Assembly (NCBI GenBank): GCA_000471925.1
Contig: CP006667.1
Span: 558,001 to 622,000 of the forward strand
DNA length: 64,000 nt
Direction of reading: 5' to 3'
From: Ralstonia pickettii DTP0602
GTDB taxonomy: Bacteria; Pseudomonadota; Gammaproteobacteria; Burkholderiales; Burkholderiaceae
Shown: piece by piece, positions 47,581 through 55,963 of the stretch
How the letters are laid out: the number at the start of each line of letters is the position of its first letter
Numbering within the stretch: the first letter of the stretch is position 1
Program-made: the position numbers and the translations under genes
The notes under the pieces: model-generated
Seen by the model: the letters and a program-made list of their open reading frames with translations, nothing else
Told to the model about the DNA's origin: nothing
The model's database searches: none

Positions 47581-47667
47581 AGCGGTAACTGGGTCTACAA
47601 GGCCAACGCCACCGCGGCTACGCACGGCAGGTATGGCGTCGGGGTCGGGGCCGGCTTTCACTGGTAG
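47564..47667 (+). pseudogene. 3' fragment of the interrupted trimeric autotransporter
   Basis: This encodes the end of a YadA anchor domain (MSDSGNWVYKANATAATHGR, then YGVGVGAGFHW and stop). The final strand ending in an aromatic residue after GAGF is standard for the family. It has no start codon of its own. Joined to 43836-45333 it completes a 533-residue adhesin in frame. Confidence 0.9.
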
Positions 47668-47687
47668 CGCGCCGGCCGGGCGGCAGC

Positions 47688-48179
47688 TCAGTCAGGCAGC
47701 GCGCATTGCACGGATTTGGCATCGACCAGCCCCGGCAGCAGCTTCGGGTCGAGGCTGACCAGGTAGCCGCGCCGGCCGCCGTTGATGTAGATGCGTTCCA
47801 GCTCCAGCACGGTCGCTTCCACATACACCGGCATGCGCTTGCGCGTGCCGAACGGCGAGGTGCCGCCCACCATGTAGCCGCTGTGGCGCTGCGCCACCTC
47901 GGGTTTGCACGGCTGCACGCTCTTGCAGCCGATCTGGCGCGCCAGGTTCTTGGTCGAGACCGAGCAGTCGCCGTGCATCAGCACCACCAGCGGCTGCGCG
48001 CGCTCGTCTTCCATCACCAGCGTCTTGATGACATCGTGCTCGGGTACGCCGAGCTGGCGGGCCGATTCGCCGGTGCCGCCATGCTCGACGTATTCATAGG
48101 GATGCTCGCCGAAGGCCACGCCGTGCTTGCGCAGGTATTGCGTGGCCGGGGTTTCGGAGACGTGCTTGTTTTTGCTCAT
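47688..48179 (-). CDS. ybaK: Cys-tRNA(Pro)/Cys-tRNA(Cys) deacylase, YbaK family
   Basis: 163 residues. It removes cysteine wrongly attached to tRNA(Pro) in the cytoplasm. Family signatures are TPATQYLRKHGVAF at the N-terminus, VIKTLVMED with the key Lys, and GYMVGGTSPFGTRK. The ATG at 48179 (MSKNKHVSETPAT) is the usual start; the frame is open much further upstream, but that part shadows xerD. It starts 15 bases after the xerD stop, so xerD and ybaK may be cotranscribed. Confidence 0.94.
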   Translation of the reverse strand: MSKNKHVSETPATQYLRKHGVAFGEHPYEYVEHGGTGESARQLGVPEHDVIKTLVMEDERAQPLVVLMHGDCSVSTKNLARQIGCKSVQPCKPEVAQRHSGYMVGGTSPFGTRKRMPVYVEATVLELERIYINGGRRGYLVSLDPKLLPGLVDAKSVQCALPD

Positions 48180-48193
48180 GTCCTGGATGCCGC

Positions 48194-49135
48194 TCAGCCG
48201 CGCGGGTGGTGCTGCTGGTGCAGCTCGCGCAGGCGTTCGCGCGCGACGTGCGTGTAGATCTGGGTGGTGGAGATGTCGGCGTGGCCCAGCAGCAGCTGCA
48301 CCACGCGCAGGTCGGCGCCGTGGTTGAGCAGGTGCGTGGCAAAGGCGTGCCGCAGCGTATGCGGCGACAGTGGCGCATGCACCCCGGCATCGCGCGCATG
48401 GCGCTTGATCAGGTGCCAGAACGCCTGCCGCGTCATGCCTTCGCCGCGTTGCGTGACGAAGAGGGCGTCGCAGGCGCGACCGGCGAGCAGCGCGGGGCGC
48501 GCGCTCGCCAGGTAGCGGCGCAGCCAGTCGCCGGCCTGCTGGCCGAACGGCACCAGCCGCTCCTTGTCGCCCTTGCCGCCGACCACACGGGCCACGCCTT
48601 CGTTCAGGCCGATCTCGATGGTCTTCATCTGCGTCAGCTCCGACACGCGCAGGCCGCTGGCGTACATCAGTTCGAGCATGGTGCGGTCGCGCAGGCCCAG
48701 CGGCGTGCCGGTGTCGGGCGCTTCGAGCAGCGCGTCGACCTGGGCCTCGGTCAGCGTCTTGGGGTAGCGCGGCGGCTGCTTGGCCGGGCGCAGCAGCAGG
48801 CAGGGGTCGGCCTCGATCATGTGCTCGCGCAGCGCCCACTGGTAGAAGCGGCGGAACACCGCCAGGCGCCGGTTGGCCGACGACGCGCGCGTCTGTGTGT
48901 GGCGCGCGTTGAAGTAGGCCGACAGCACGCTGTCGTCCACGCCCAGCAGCTCGCCACGGCCTTCATGCTGCAGCCAGCGCGCCAGCAGCGTCAGGTCGCG
49001 CCGGTAGGCGTCGATGGTGTTGCGCGACAGGCCGTCTTCCAGCCACAGCGCGTCGCAGAAGCGGCCGACCAGCGCCACGTCGGCGTCGCTGGGGGCGGCG
49101 GTACTGTCTGGCTGTATCGCGTGGGCGCCGCTCAT
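48194..49135 (-). CDS. xerD: Site-specific tyrosine recombinase
   Basis: 313 residues. An N-terminal SAM-like DNA-binding domain (residues 20-115) precedes a tyrosine recombinase domain with the full active site: R163 in SGLRVSEL, K188, H259 and R262 in SPHTLRHAFATHLL, H285 in LGHADISTTQIYTHV and nucleophile Y294. With XerC it resolves chromosome dimers at dif. The lack of nearby integrase-type mobile genes and the close fit to XerD (rather than phage integrases) supports the housekeeping role. It overlaps ogt by four bases. Confidence 0.94.
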   Translation of the reverse strand: MSGAHAIQPDSTAAPSDADVALVGRFCDALWLEDGLSRNTIDAYRRDLTLLARWLQHEGRGELLGVDDSVLSAYFNARHTQTRASSANRRLAVFRRFYQWALREHMIEADPCLLLRPAKQPPRYPKTLTEAQVDALLEAPDTGTPLGLRDRTMLELMYASGLRVSELTQMKTIEIGLNEGVARVVGGKGDKERLVPFGQQAGDWLRRYLASARPALLAGRACDALFVTQRGEGMTRQAFWHLIKRHARDAGVHAPLSPHTLRHAFATHLLNHGADLRVVQLLLGHADISTTQIYTHVARERLRELHQQHHPRG

Positions 49136-49611
49136 ATCAGCATGGCGCCCTCATGGCGCAGCAGCCAGCGTTTGACGTCGAGGTAGAAGCCGTCTTCGGC
49201 ATGATGGGAGAAACCGCCGATGCCGCGCGCGGAGACCACGCGATGACAGGGGATCACGATCGGGAAAGGGTTCTGCCCGCAGGCCTGGCCCACCGCGCGC
49301 GGCATCGCGCCGATGGCGTCGGCGATGGTGCCGTAGGTGGTCACCGCGCCGCGCGGCACCGCGGCAATGGCTTGCCAGACGCGCTGCTGGAAGTCACTGC
49401 CGGCCGGGGCCAGCGGCAGGTCGAAGCGGGCGTCGGGATCGGCGTAGTAGGCCTCGAGCTGCACCGCCAGCCGTTGTGTCAGTGCGTCGGCGGGCGCGCG
49501 GGCCTCGACGTGCTCCGGCAGGTACACGATCGCACGGATGCGTTCGCCGTCCGTGCGCACTCCGATCTTGCCGAACGGGGCAGGGAGGATGGCGTCGTAG
49601 GTGGCGGGCAT
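49132..49611 (-). CDS. ogt: Methylated-DNA-[protein]-cysteine S-methyltransferase
   Basis: 159 residues. It repairs O6-methylguanine by transferring the methyl group to its own Cys. The active-site motif is IPCHRV with Cys 122, and the helix-turn-helix recognition part reads QRVWQAIAAVPRGAVTTYG. The protein lacks the AdaA metal-binding domain, so it is the Ogt rather than the Ada type. The ATG at 49611 was used; the longer frame includes terminator sequence. It overlaps xerD, suggesting an ogt-xerD-ybaK unit. Confidence 0.94.
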   Translation of the reverse strand: MPATYDAILPAPFGKIGVRTDGERIRAIVYLPEHVEARAPADALTQRLAVQLEAYYADPDARFDLPLAPAGSDFQQRVWQAIAAVPRGAVTTYGTIADAIGAMPRAVGQACGQNPFPIVIPCHRVVSARGIGGFSHHAEDGFYLDVKRWLLRHEGAMLI

Positions 49612-49662
49612 GGTGGTCGGGCTGGGGCGAATGCTGGATTTTAGTGCTTTTTGGCCGGACAA

Positions 49663-49692
49663 GAAAAAAGGGCCGCCTTGCGGCGGGCCCTT
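49663..49692 (-). terminator. Rho-independent terminator of the Bug receptor gene
   Basis: A GC-rich hairpin (GGGCCGCC, then GGCGGGCCC with one bulge) lies next to a run of A on the plus strand, that is, T on the minus strand. It sits 26 bases beyond the Bug stop codon in the sense of transcription. Confidence 0.8.
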
Positions 49693-49717
49693 CTGCGGTG
49701 AGATCACACCAGCCTGA

Positions 49718-50686
49718 TCATTGCTCCAGCTTGATGTTCTGTACCTTCACAAGATTCTTCATCTTGTCGAATTCCTTCTTGATCTCCGCCGCGTGCTGCG
49801 CCGGCGTATTGCCCGACGGCTCGGCGCCGGCGGTGCGCAGGCGCTGCTGGAAGTCCTTGTCCTGCAGCGCCTTGATGGCGGCGTCGTTGAGCTTCTTGAT
49901 GACGTCGTCAGGCGTGCCGGCAGGCGCCACCAGGCCGTACCAGGCCGGGTCGTTCGGCTCCTTCAGGCCCATTTCGCCGAAGGTCGGCACGTTCGGCAGC
50001 GACTCCAGGCGCTTGTTCCATGCCACCACGATCGGGCGCAGCTTGCCGGCCTTGATGTAAGGCATCGATGACGGCAGGTTGTCCACCATGATCGGCACCT
50101 GGCCGGCGAGCACGTCGTTCAGCGCCGGGCCCGCGCCACGGTAGGGGATATGGACCATGAAGGTCTTGGTCGAGACCTTGAACTGCTCGCCCAGCATATG
50201 GCCGAAGCCGCAGGTGCCCGACGAGGCGAACGAGTACTTGCCCGGGTTGGCCTTCAGCACGGCCAGGAACTCTTTGTAGTCCTTGGCCGGGAAGTTCGGG
50301 TTCACCGCGATCACGTTGGCCACGTTGGCCAGGTTGGTGATGGGCTTGAAGTCCTTGATCGGGTCGTACGACAGCTTGGGGTTGCAGGCCGGGTTCACGG
50401 CCATGGTCGACACCGTCGAGATACCGATGGTGTAGCCGTCCGGCGCCGCCTTGGCGATCGCGTCGGCACCGATCGAACCGCCCCCGCCGGCGCGGTTTTC
50501 CACCACCACAGGCTGGCCCAGGATGCGGCTCATCTGGTCCGCCGCGCCGCGGCCGACGATGTCGGTGGTGCCGCCGGGTGCGAACGGAATGATCAGGCGG
50601 ATGGGCTTGGTGGGGTAGCTCTGCGCGTGCGCCGCGCCAGCGGCGGCCGCCAGGGCCAGGGTCAGTGCGAGTTTGCCAGCTTGCAT
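49718..50686 (-). CDS. Bug-type tripartite tricarboxylate transporter receptor
   Basis: 322 residues with a signal peptide (KLALTLALAAAAGAAHAQS, cleavage probably after AHA). The mature chain has the Bug motifs RLIIPFAPGGTTDIVGR, VVENRAGGGGSIGADAIAK and HIPYRGAGPALNDVLAGQVP. These periplasmic proteins bind small organic acids; the ligand is unknown. It is a distant paralogue of the Bug gene at 8278. No TctA/TctB partners are nearby. The ATG at 50686 begins the signal peptide, and a terminator follows. Confidence 0.92.
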   Translation of the reverse strand: MQAGKLALTLALAAAAGAAHAQSYPTKPIRLIIPFAPGGTTDIVGRGAADQMSRILGQPVVVENRAGGGGSIGADAIAKAAPDGYTIGISTVSTMAVNPACNPKLSYDPIKDFKPITNLANVANVIAVNPNFPAKDYKEFLAVLKANPGKYSFASSGTCGFGHMLGEQFKVSTKTFMVHIPYRGAGPALNDVLAGQVPIMVDNLPSSMPYIKAGKLRPIVVAWNKRLESLPNVPTFGEMGLKEPNDPAWYGLVAPAGTPDDVIKKLNDAAIKALQDKDFQQRLRTAGAEPSGNTPAQHAAEIKKEFDKMKNLVKVQNIKLEQ

Positions 50687-50824
50687 GAGATCATGTCTCC
50701 CGTCAGGAAATCCGGGCAGGGTGCCGCCCGGAAGCAAAAAAACCGTCGCAGTGCCACAGGTGGGGCAGTGCGTCGGCAGCGTAATCGAAAGGGGGGCGCC
50801 GCGCCCGGGTCAGCCGCCCGCTTA

Positions 50825-51415
50825 TCAGCCGCCCAGCAGCCCGCGCTTGACGTCCGGATCGACCGGCCGCTCACCCAGGAACACCCGCAGCACGGCCTGG
50901 TAGAAGTCTTCGCCCGGGATCGGACGGCCGCGCGGCGTGCCGTTGATGGCGATCACGGTACCCGTCTGCGGTGAAAAATCGAGGTTGATCACGTCGCCCT
51001 TGTGCGCGGTGCCGAGCTCTACCAGCGTGCGCTCGAACTGTGCCAGCCGCGCGGCGAGCCCCTGTACCTGCGTTTCGCTGTGGTTGTCGCTGATGCCCTG
51101 GCGCAGCGAACGCACGATCGCCGGCGGCTCGGTCTCGCGCAGCATGCGCAACTGTAGCCGCTTGGCCCCGGAGGTGCCCAATACCACGGTCGCGTTGCGG
51201 GCCTTTTCCTGCAGGTACAACGCGGCCACGTAGCCTTTGGCGAGGAAGCCGGCGCGCAGCGCGGTGCCGTTGAGCAGTAGTTCCTTGCCGCCCACTCGCG
51301 CGGCATCGTCAAAGCGCATGCCCTCGACCTCCACCGCGCGCGCCGGCGACGGCACGGCGCCCGCCGCGGTGGTGGCGCACAGTGCGACCAGCAGGGCAGC
51401 CAGGTGCAGGCGCAT
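50825..51415 (-). CDS. Exported chalcone isomerase-like protein
   Basis: 196 residues with a signal peptide (LHLAALLVALCATTAAGAVP). The remainder has the chalcone isomerase-like fold found in bacterial secreted proteins: VEGMRFDDAARVGGKELLLN, GYVAALYLQEKARN, and a C-terminal GRPIPGEDFYQAVLRVFLGE. Bacterial members generally lack chalcone isomerase activity and their role is unknown. I use the ATG at 51415, next to the signal peptide; an earlier start at 51520 is possible but adds basic residues without resemblance to the family. Confidence 0.85.
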   Translation of the reverse strand: MRLHLAALLVALCATTAAGAVPSPARAVEVEGMRFDDAARVGGKELLLNGTALRAGFLAKGYVAALYLQEKARNATVVLGTSGAKRLQLRMLRETEPPAIVRSLRQGISDNHSETQVQGLAARLAQFERTLVELGTAHKGDVINLDFSPQTGTVIAINGTPRGRPIPGEDFYQAVLRVFLGERPVDPDVKRGLLGG

Positions 51416-51713
51416 ACCGTGCGGCAAGCCAGGGCGGGAACGGGAGCGGAGGTGGGTGTCCGGGCGCGTCGGCGCGGAACGGGTGCGGGACAACATGGCG
51501 GCGGACGTACAACTAGGCATGCCATGCTGGCGCAAATCTGGAAAAATACCTATCCGTATCTGCCCTAGTCCGCACATTACGGTTTTTTCGCCTTTATCTT
51601 CCCCAGCCTCGCTCTCGCTACAGGATGGCGGCGGCCGGATGGCACCATAGGGCACCTCAGGGCGGCGTGGGCGGATGCCGCGCCATGCTGCCATCCTCAC
51701 TACAACAACGACA

Positions 51714-52607
51714 ATGTCTCCTGCCCTGCTGCTGGTGCCGGATTTCAGCCTGATCCTGATCGGCTGGCTGCTGGTGCGCTATTCCCCTTTCGATCGCGCC
51801 TTCTGGTCCGGCGTGGAACGGCTGGTGTACTTCGTGCTGTTCCCGGCGCTGCTGCTGCAGTCGACCAACAGCGCGGTGTTCGATTTCTCGTCGACCTCGG
51901 CCATGCTCGGGCTGGCGCTGCTGGTGCTGGCCTGCGGCATGGCCGGCGGCTACGCCGTCAAATGGGTGTTGCGGCCCGACGCGATAAGCTTTGCCTCCGG
52001 CGTGCAGACTGCGTTCCGCTTCAACTCCTATATCGGGCTGGCGCTGGCCTCGCGCCTGGGCGGCACCGAGGGCCTGGCCATGATGGCGGTGATCGTCGGC
52101 TGTACCGTGCCGCTGTGTAACGTCGCGGCGGTGTGGGCGCTGGCGCGCCACGGCGAGACCGCGCTGTGGAAGGAGCTGGCGCGCAACCCGCTGATCCTGG
52201 CCACCGCGGGTGGCCTGCTGACCAACCTGATGGGGCTGCACGCGCCCGAGGTCTTGGCGATGACGCTGAACCGGCTGGGCTCGGCCTCCACCGCGCTGGG
52301 GCTGATGACGGTGGGCGCGGGCCTGCAGATGAGCGGCGCCACGGGCACGGTCGGGCCGGTGGCCTGGTGGACCGGCGTCAAGCTGCTGGCGATGCCGTGT
52401 GTGGCGTGGCTGGTGGGGCGCCACCTGCCGCTGACCACCCTGCAGTACCAGATCGTGGTGCTGTACGCTTCGCTGCCAACGGCGTCGAGCGCCTATATCC
52501 TGGCGGTGCGCATGGGCGGCAACGGGCCGATGGTGGCGGCGACGATCTCGGTGATGACGGTGGCGGCGATCGTGACCACGCCGCTGTGGCTGGCGCTGGT
52601 CAGCTAG
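51714..52607 (+). CDS. AEC family transporter (auxin efflux carrier-like)
   Basis: 297 residues with about ten membrane helices and no signal peptide. The family features are LVPDFSLILIGWLLVRY at the start, FYVLFPALLLQST-like VYFVLFPALLLQSTNSAVF, and a central cluster with TVPLCNVAAVWALA. AEC proteins export organic acids or similar compounds; no substrate can be read here. The gene runs rightward and its stop overlaps the end of the leftward queG gene by four bases. Confidence 0.9.
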   Translation: MSPALLLVPDFSLILIGWLLVRYSPFDRAFWSGVERLVYFVLFPALLLQSTNSAVFDFSSTSAMLGLALLVLACGMAGGYAVKWVLRPDAISFASGVQTAFRFNSYIGLALASRLGGTEGLAMMAVIVGCTVPLCNVAAVWALARHGETALWKELARNPLILATAGGLLTNLMGLHAPEVLAMTLNRLGSASTALGLMTVGAGLQMSGATGTVGPVAWWTGVKLLAMPCVAWLVGRHLPLTTLQYQIVVLYASLPTASSAYILAVRMGGNGPMVAATISVMTVAAIVTTPLWLALVS

Positions 52608-53872
52608 CCACCATTGTTTGCCGCTGCCGGCGGCGGCTGGCCCTGCGCCAGCGCCCAGTCGATATGCTCGCGCACCAGCGGCGTAGCGGTTTCGCGCTGC
52701 GCCAGCAGCGCCGTGCGGATGCGCGCGGCCAATGCGGCATCCTCCGGGCGCGTGCCGGAAACCGCCGCGCGCAGGCTGTTGCCCAGCCCGACCGCCAAGT
52801 TGCGCAGCCAGCGCTCATGGCCGATGCGCCGGATCGGGCTGCCTTCCAGCCGCTGGTTGAATGCTTCCTCGGTCCATTCGAACAGGCCGACCATATCGGG
52901 CGCATCCAGCCCGTTGCGCACGTCGAAGTCCGGCACCGTGGCCACGTGCGCGAACTTGTTCCAGGGGCAGGCGAGCTGGCAGTCGTCGCAGCCGTAGACG
53001 CGGTTGCCCATCGGCGCACGGAACTCGACCGGGATTGGCCCCTTGTGCTCGATGGTCAGGTAGGAAATGCAGCGGCGCGCATCCAGCCGGTAGGGCGCCA
53101 CGATGGCGCGCGTGGGGCAGATATCGAGGCAGCGGTGGCAGTTGCCGCAGTGGTTGGATTCGGGCGGATCGGCGGGCAGCGGGATGTCGACCAGGATCTC
53201 GCCGAGGAAGAACATCGAGCCGCCGTCGCGGTCCAGCAGCAGCGTATGCTTGCCGCGCCAGCCGAGTCCGCCCTGGCTGGCCAGCGCCACTTCCATCACC
53301 GGCGCGGAATCGGTAAAGACGCGGTAGCCGAACTTTCCGATTTCGGCCTCGATCCGGCTGGCCAGTTGCTGGAGACGGCTGCGCAGCACCTTGTGATAAT
53401 CGCGGCCGCGCGCGTACAGCGACACCACCGCGGTGGCCGGATCGTCCAGCCGGGCCAGTTCATGGCGGCGCCAGTCGCCGGCATCCGCCGCCGCCCCGGC
53501 GGCGGGAACGTACGGCATGCGCGCCACGATGGCGCGCACCGTCCCGGGCACCAGTTCGGCCGGACGGGCGCGCCGCAGGCCGTGGTTCGCCATATAATCC
53601 ATGTCGCCGTGGTAACCCTGCTCGAGCCAAGCCATCAGCCCCGGCTCGGCATGGCTCAGATCGACATCGGCAATGCGCACCGACGCAAAACCCAGCGCAG
53701 CGCCCCATGCGCGGATCGATGCCGCGAGCGCCGCCAGCTCCCCCGGGCCCGCGGCCGGCTGGCCGGCGTGGCTGGAGGTGGGGGCGCTTGTGGGCACGCC
53801 TGGGGGCACGTCCGTGGGCACACTGGGCGCGCCTGGCGCGCTGGCCGGCGGCTTGACTGCTGGGTCGATCAT
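52604..53872 (-). CDS. queG: Epoxyqueuosine reductase
   Basis: 422 residues. It reduces epoxyqueuosine to queuosine in tRNA using cobalamin and two 4Fe-4S clusters. The cluster-binding Cys motifs are CGNCHRCLDICPTRAI and CDDCQLACPWN with upstream CISYLTIEHKGPIP. The substrate and cobalamin region has GWRGKHTLLLDRDGGSMFFL. The first 45 residues are a Pro/Ala-rich extension of a type not usual in QueG. The ATG at 53872 was chosen as the first start in frame inside the gap to tsaE, which is divergent 16 bases away. Confidence 0.94.
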   Translation of the reverse strand: MIDPAVKPPASAPGAPSVPTDVPPGVPTSAPTSSHAGQPAAGPGELAALAASIRAWGAALGFASVRIADVDLSHAEPGLMAWLEQGYHGDMDYMANHGLRRARPAELVPGTVRAIVARMPYVPAAGAAADAGDWRRHELARLDDPATAVVSLYARGRDYHKVLRSRLQQLASRIEAEIGKFGYRVFTDSAPVMEVALASQGGLGWRGKHTLLLDRDGGSMFFLGEILVDIPLPADPPESNHCGNCHRCLDICPTRAIVAPYRLDARRCISYLTIEHKGPIPVEFRAPMGNRVYGCDDCQLACPWNKFAHVATVPDFDVRNGLDAPDMVGLFEWTEEAFNQRLEGSPIRRIGHERWLRNLAVGLGNSLRAAVSGTRPEDAALAARIRTALLAQRETATPLVREHIDWALAQGQPPPAAANNGG

Positions 53873-53888
53873 CCCTGAATTGTACGCA

Positions 53889-54413
53889 ATGCCCTTGCTC
53901 CAAGAACGCACCCTGACGTTGCCCGACGAAGCCGCCACCGCGCGCCTGGGCGCCGCGCTGGCCGCCGCCGTGCAGGCCATGCCGCCACGCACGGTACATG
54001 TGCAGCTGTCCGGCGACCTGGGCGCCGGCAAGACCACGCTGTCGCGCGCCATCCTGCGCGCGCTGGGCCATGCGGGGAAGGTCCGCAGCCCCACCTATAC
54101 GCTGTGCGAGCCCTATGAGGTCGCCCGCGCCGACGGCTCGCCGCTGACCGTCTACCACTTCGACCTGTACCGCTTTGCCGACCCGGAGGAGTGGATCGAC
54201 GCGGGGTTTCGCGACTGCTTTGCCGAACCGGCCTTCAACCTGGTCGAATGGCCCGAGAAGGCCGGCAGGCTGCTCGGGGAACCGGACCTGCATGTGTTGC
54301 TCCAATCGGACATGGCCGGGCCGGATGACATGGAAAGCGATACCGGCGAGCGCCGTATCGCCGCCATGCGCGCCTATACTCACACTGGACTTACCCTGCT
54401 GAACGCATGCTGA
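53889..54413 (+). CDS. tsaE: tRNA threonylcarbamoyladenosine biosynthesis ATPase
   Basis: 174 residues. A P-loop NTPase of the TsaE/YjeE family that works with TsaB and TsaD in t6A37 synthesis. The Walker A is SGDLGAGKTTLSR (residues about 41-53), then SPTYTLCEPYE and HFDLYRFADPEEW with the conserved Asp, and LVEWPEKAG. The ATG at 53889 follows the divergent queG start. Its stop overlaps the start of amiC by seven bases; tsaE-amiC is a widely conserved pair. Confidence 0.94.
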   Translation: MPLLQERTLTLPDEAATARLGAALAAAVQAMPPRTVHVQLSGDLGAGKTTLSRAILRALGHAGKVRSPTYTLCEPYEVARADGSPLTVYHFDLYRFADPEEWIDAGFRDCFAEPAFNLVEWPEKAGRLLGEPDLHVLLQSDMAGPDDMESDTGERRIAAMRAYTHTGLTLLNAC

Positions 54414-55903
54414 TCAAGCGACTTGCCACCGACCGCCCTGATGGACCCGACGGACTGCTGCAGGCGCGCCGCAAATGGATGGCGCAAGCACTGAAGCTGG
54501 GCGCCGGCACGGCGGTACTGACCCTCGCCGGCCCACAGATCGTGTTCGGCGCGGGCATTGTCGCGGTGCGCGTCTGGCCCGCCGAGGAATACACGCGCGT
54601 CACCATCGAGTCCGATGCGCCGCTGGCCGCGGTCCACCAGATCATCCGCGACCCCGACCGGCTGGTGGTGGACATTGACGGCCTGGATCTGTCGCCCACG
54701 CTGCGCGAGCTGGTCGCCAAGATCACCCCCAATGACCCCTATATCCAGACCGTGCGCGTCGGCCAGAACCGCCCACGCGTGGTCCGCATGGTGTTCGACC
54801 TGAAGGAAAACGTGGCGCCGCAGGTGTTCACGCTGTTGCCGATCGGCAGCTACCGCAACCGGCTGGTGTTCGACCTGTACCCGGTCAACCCGCCCGACCC
54901 GCTGTGGAAGCTGGTGCGCGAGACCGAGGAAAAGCAGCGCCGCTTCGCCACCACCGATCCCGAGCCGGGCGCCGAAGGCGTGGCCGGCGCGCCGGCCGGT
55001 GCCGAGGAAGACGCGATCGGCGCCCTGGTGCGCAGGTTCGACGAGAAGGGCGAGGTGCCCCCGACCACCGCGCCACCGCCGGTGGTCGCGGCCCGGCCCA
55101 AGCCGTCCGCCCCCGTGGTGCCCACGCCCAGCGCCCCCGTGGTGCCCCCTGTGGCGCGCGACAATCCTACCGCCGAGCGCCCGTTCAAGATGCGCCGGCT
55201 GCTGACCGTGGCGATCGATCCCGGCCACGGCGGCGAAGACCCGGGCGCGATCGGCGCGGCGGGCTCGCGCGAGAAGGACGTGGTGCTGCAGATCGCGCAC
55301 CGGCTGCGCGCCAAGATCGATGCCCAGCCCAATATGCGCGCGATGATGACGCGCGACGCCGACTTCTTCGTGCCGCTGAACGTGCGCGTGCAGAAGGCGC
55401 GGCGGGTGCAGGCCGACCTGTTCGTGTCGATCCACGCCGATGCCTTCCTGTCGCCGGAGGCGAAGGGCGCGTCGGTGTTCGCGCTGTCCGAGCGCGGCGC
55501 GTCGAGTACCGCGGCGCGCTGGCTGGCCAACAAGGAAAACGCCTCCGACCTGATCGGCGGCGCCAATATGGGCAACAAGGATGCGCAGGTCGCGCGCGTG
55601 CTGCTGGACCTGTCCACGACCGCGCAGATCAATGACAGCCTGCAGGTCGGCAAGGCTGTGCTGGGCGAGATCGGCGGCATCAACAAGCTGCACAAGGGCA
55701 GCGTCGAGCAGGCGGGGTTTGCCGTGCTGAAGGCGCCGGACATCCCGTCGATCCTGATCGAGACCGCCTTCATCAGCAACCCGGAAGAGGAGCGCAAGCT
55801 CAACGACAACGCGCACCAGGAGCAGCTGGCCAACGCGATCCTGAAGGGGATCCGGGCGTATTTTGCGCGCAACCCGCCGCTGTCGAAGAATCCGTCGGTC
55901 TGA
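54407..55903 (+). CDS. amiC: N-acetylmuramoyl-L-alanine amidase AmiC-type
   Basis: 498 residues. A twin-arginine signal (ARRKWMAQALKLGAGTAVL) exports it folded to the periplasm. An AMIN domain (residues about 50-160) targets it to the septum, a Pro/Ala-rich linker follows, and the Amidase_3 zinc domain (265-490) cuts the amide between MurNAc and the stem peptide during cell separation. Zinc and catalytic residues are visible in IDPGHGGEDPGAIG, SREKDVVLQ, FVSIHADAF and LIETAFISNPEEE. A strong terminator follows 17 bases after the stop. Confidence 0.95.
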   Translation: MLIKRLATDRPDGPDGLLQARRKWMAQALKLGAGTAVLTLAGPQIVFGAGIVAVRVWPAEEYTRVTIESDAPLAAVHQIIRDPDRLVVDIDGLDLSPTLRELVAKITPNDPYIQTVRVGQNRPRVVRMVFDLKENVAPQVFTLLPIGSYRNRLVFDLYPVNPPDPLWKLVRETEEKQRRFATTDPEPGAEGVAGAPAGAEEDAIGALVRRFDEKGEVPPTTAPPPVVAARPKPSAPVVPTPSAPVVPPVARDNPTAERPFKMRRLLTVAIDPGHGGEDPGAIGAAGSREKDVVLQIAHRLRAKIDAQPNMRAMMTRDADFFVPLNVRVQKARRVQADLFVSIHADAFLSPEAKGASVFALSERGASSTAARWLANKENASDLIGGANMGNKDAQVARVLLDLSTTAQINDSLQVGKAVLGEIGGINKLHKGSVEQAGFAVLKAPDIPSILIETAFISNPEEERKLNDNAHQEQLANAILKGIRAYFARNPPLSKNPSV

Positions 55904-55920
55904 GCGCCGGCAACGCATGA

Positions 55921-55950
55921 AAAAAACCCGGGGCACGCCCCGGGTTTTTT
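55921..55950. terminator. Strong Rho-independent terminator, usable in both directions
   Basis: A perfect 13-base stem (AAAAAACCCGGGG and its complement) closes a CACG loop and is flanked by six A and six T. It separates amiC from the convergent SBF-type transporter gene and should stop transcription from both sides. Confidence 0.95.
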
Positions 55951-55963
55951 ATCGCCGCGCGGT

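Noticed and set aside
47688..48839. 383-codon version of the YbaK gene
   Set aside because: Residues before the ATG at 48179 are an out-of-frame shadow of xerD; the true protein is 163 residues.
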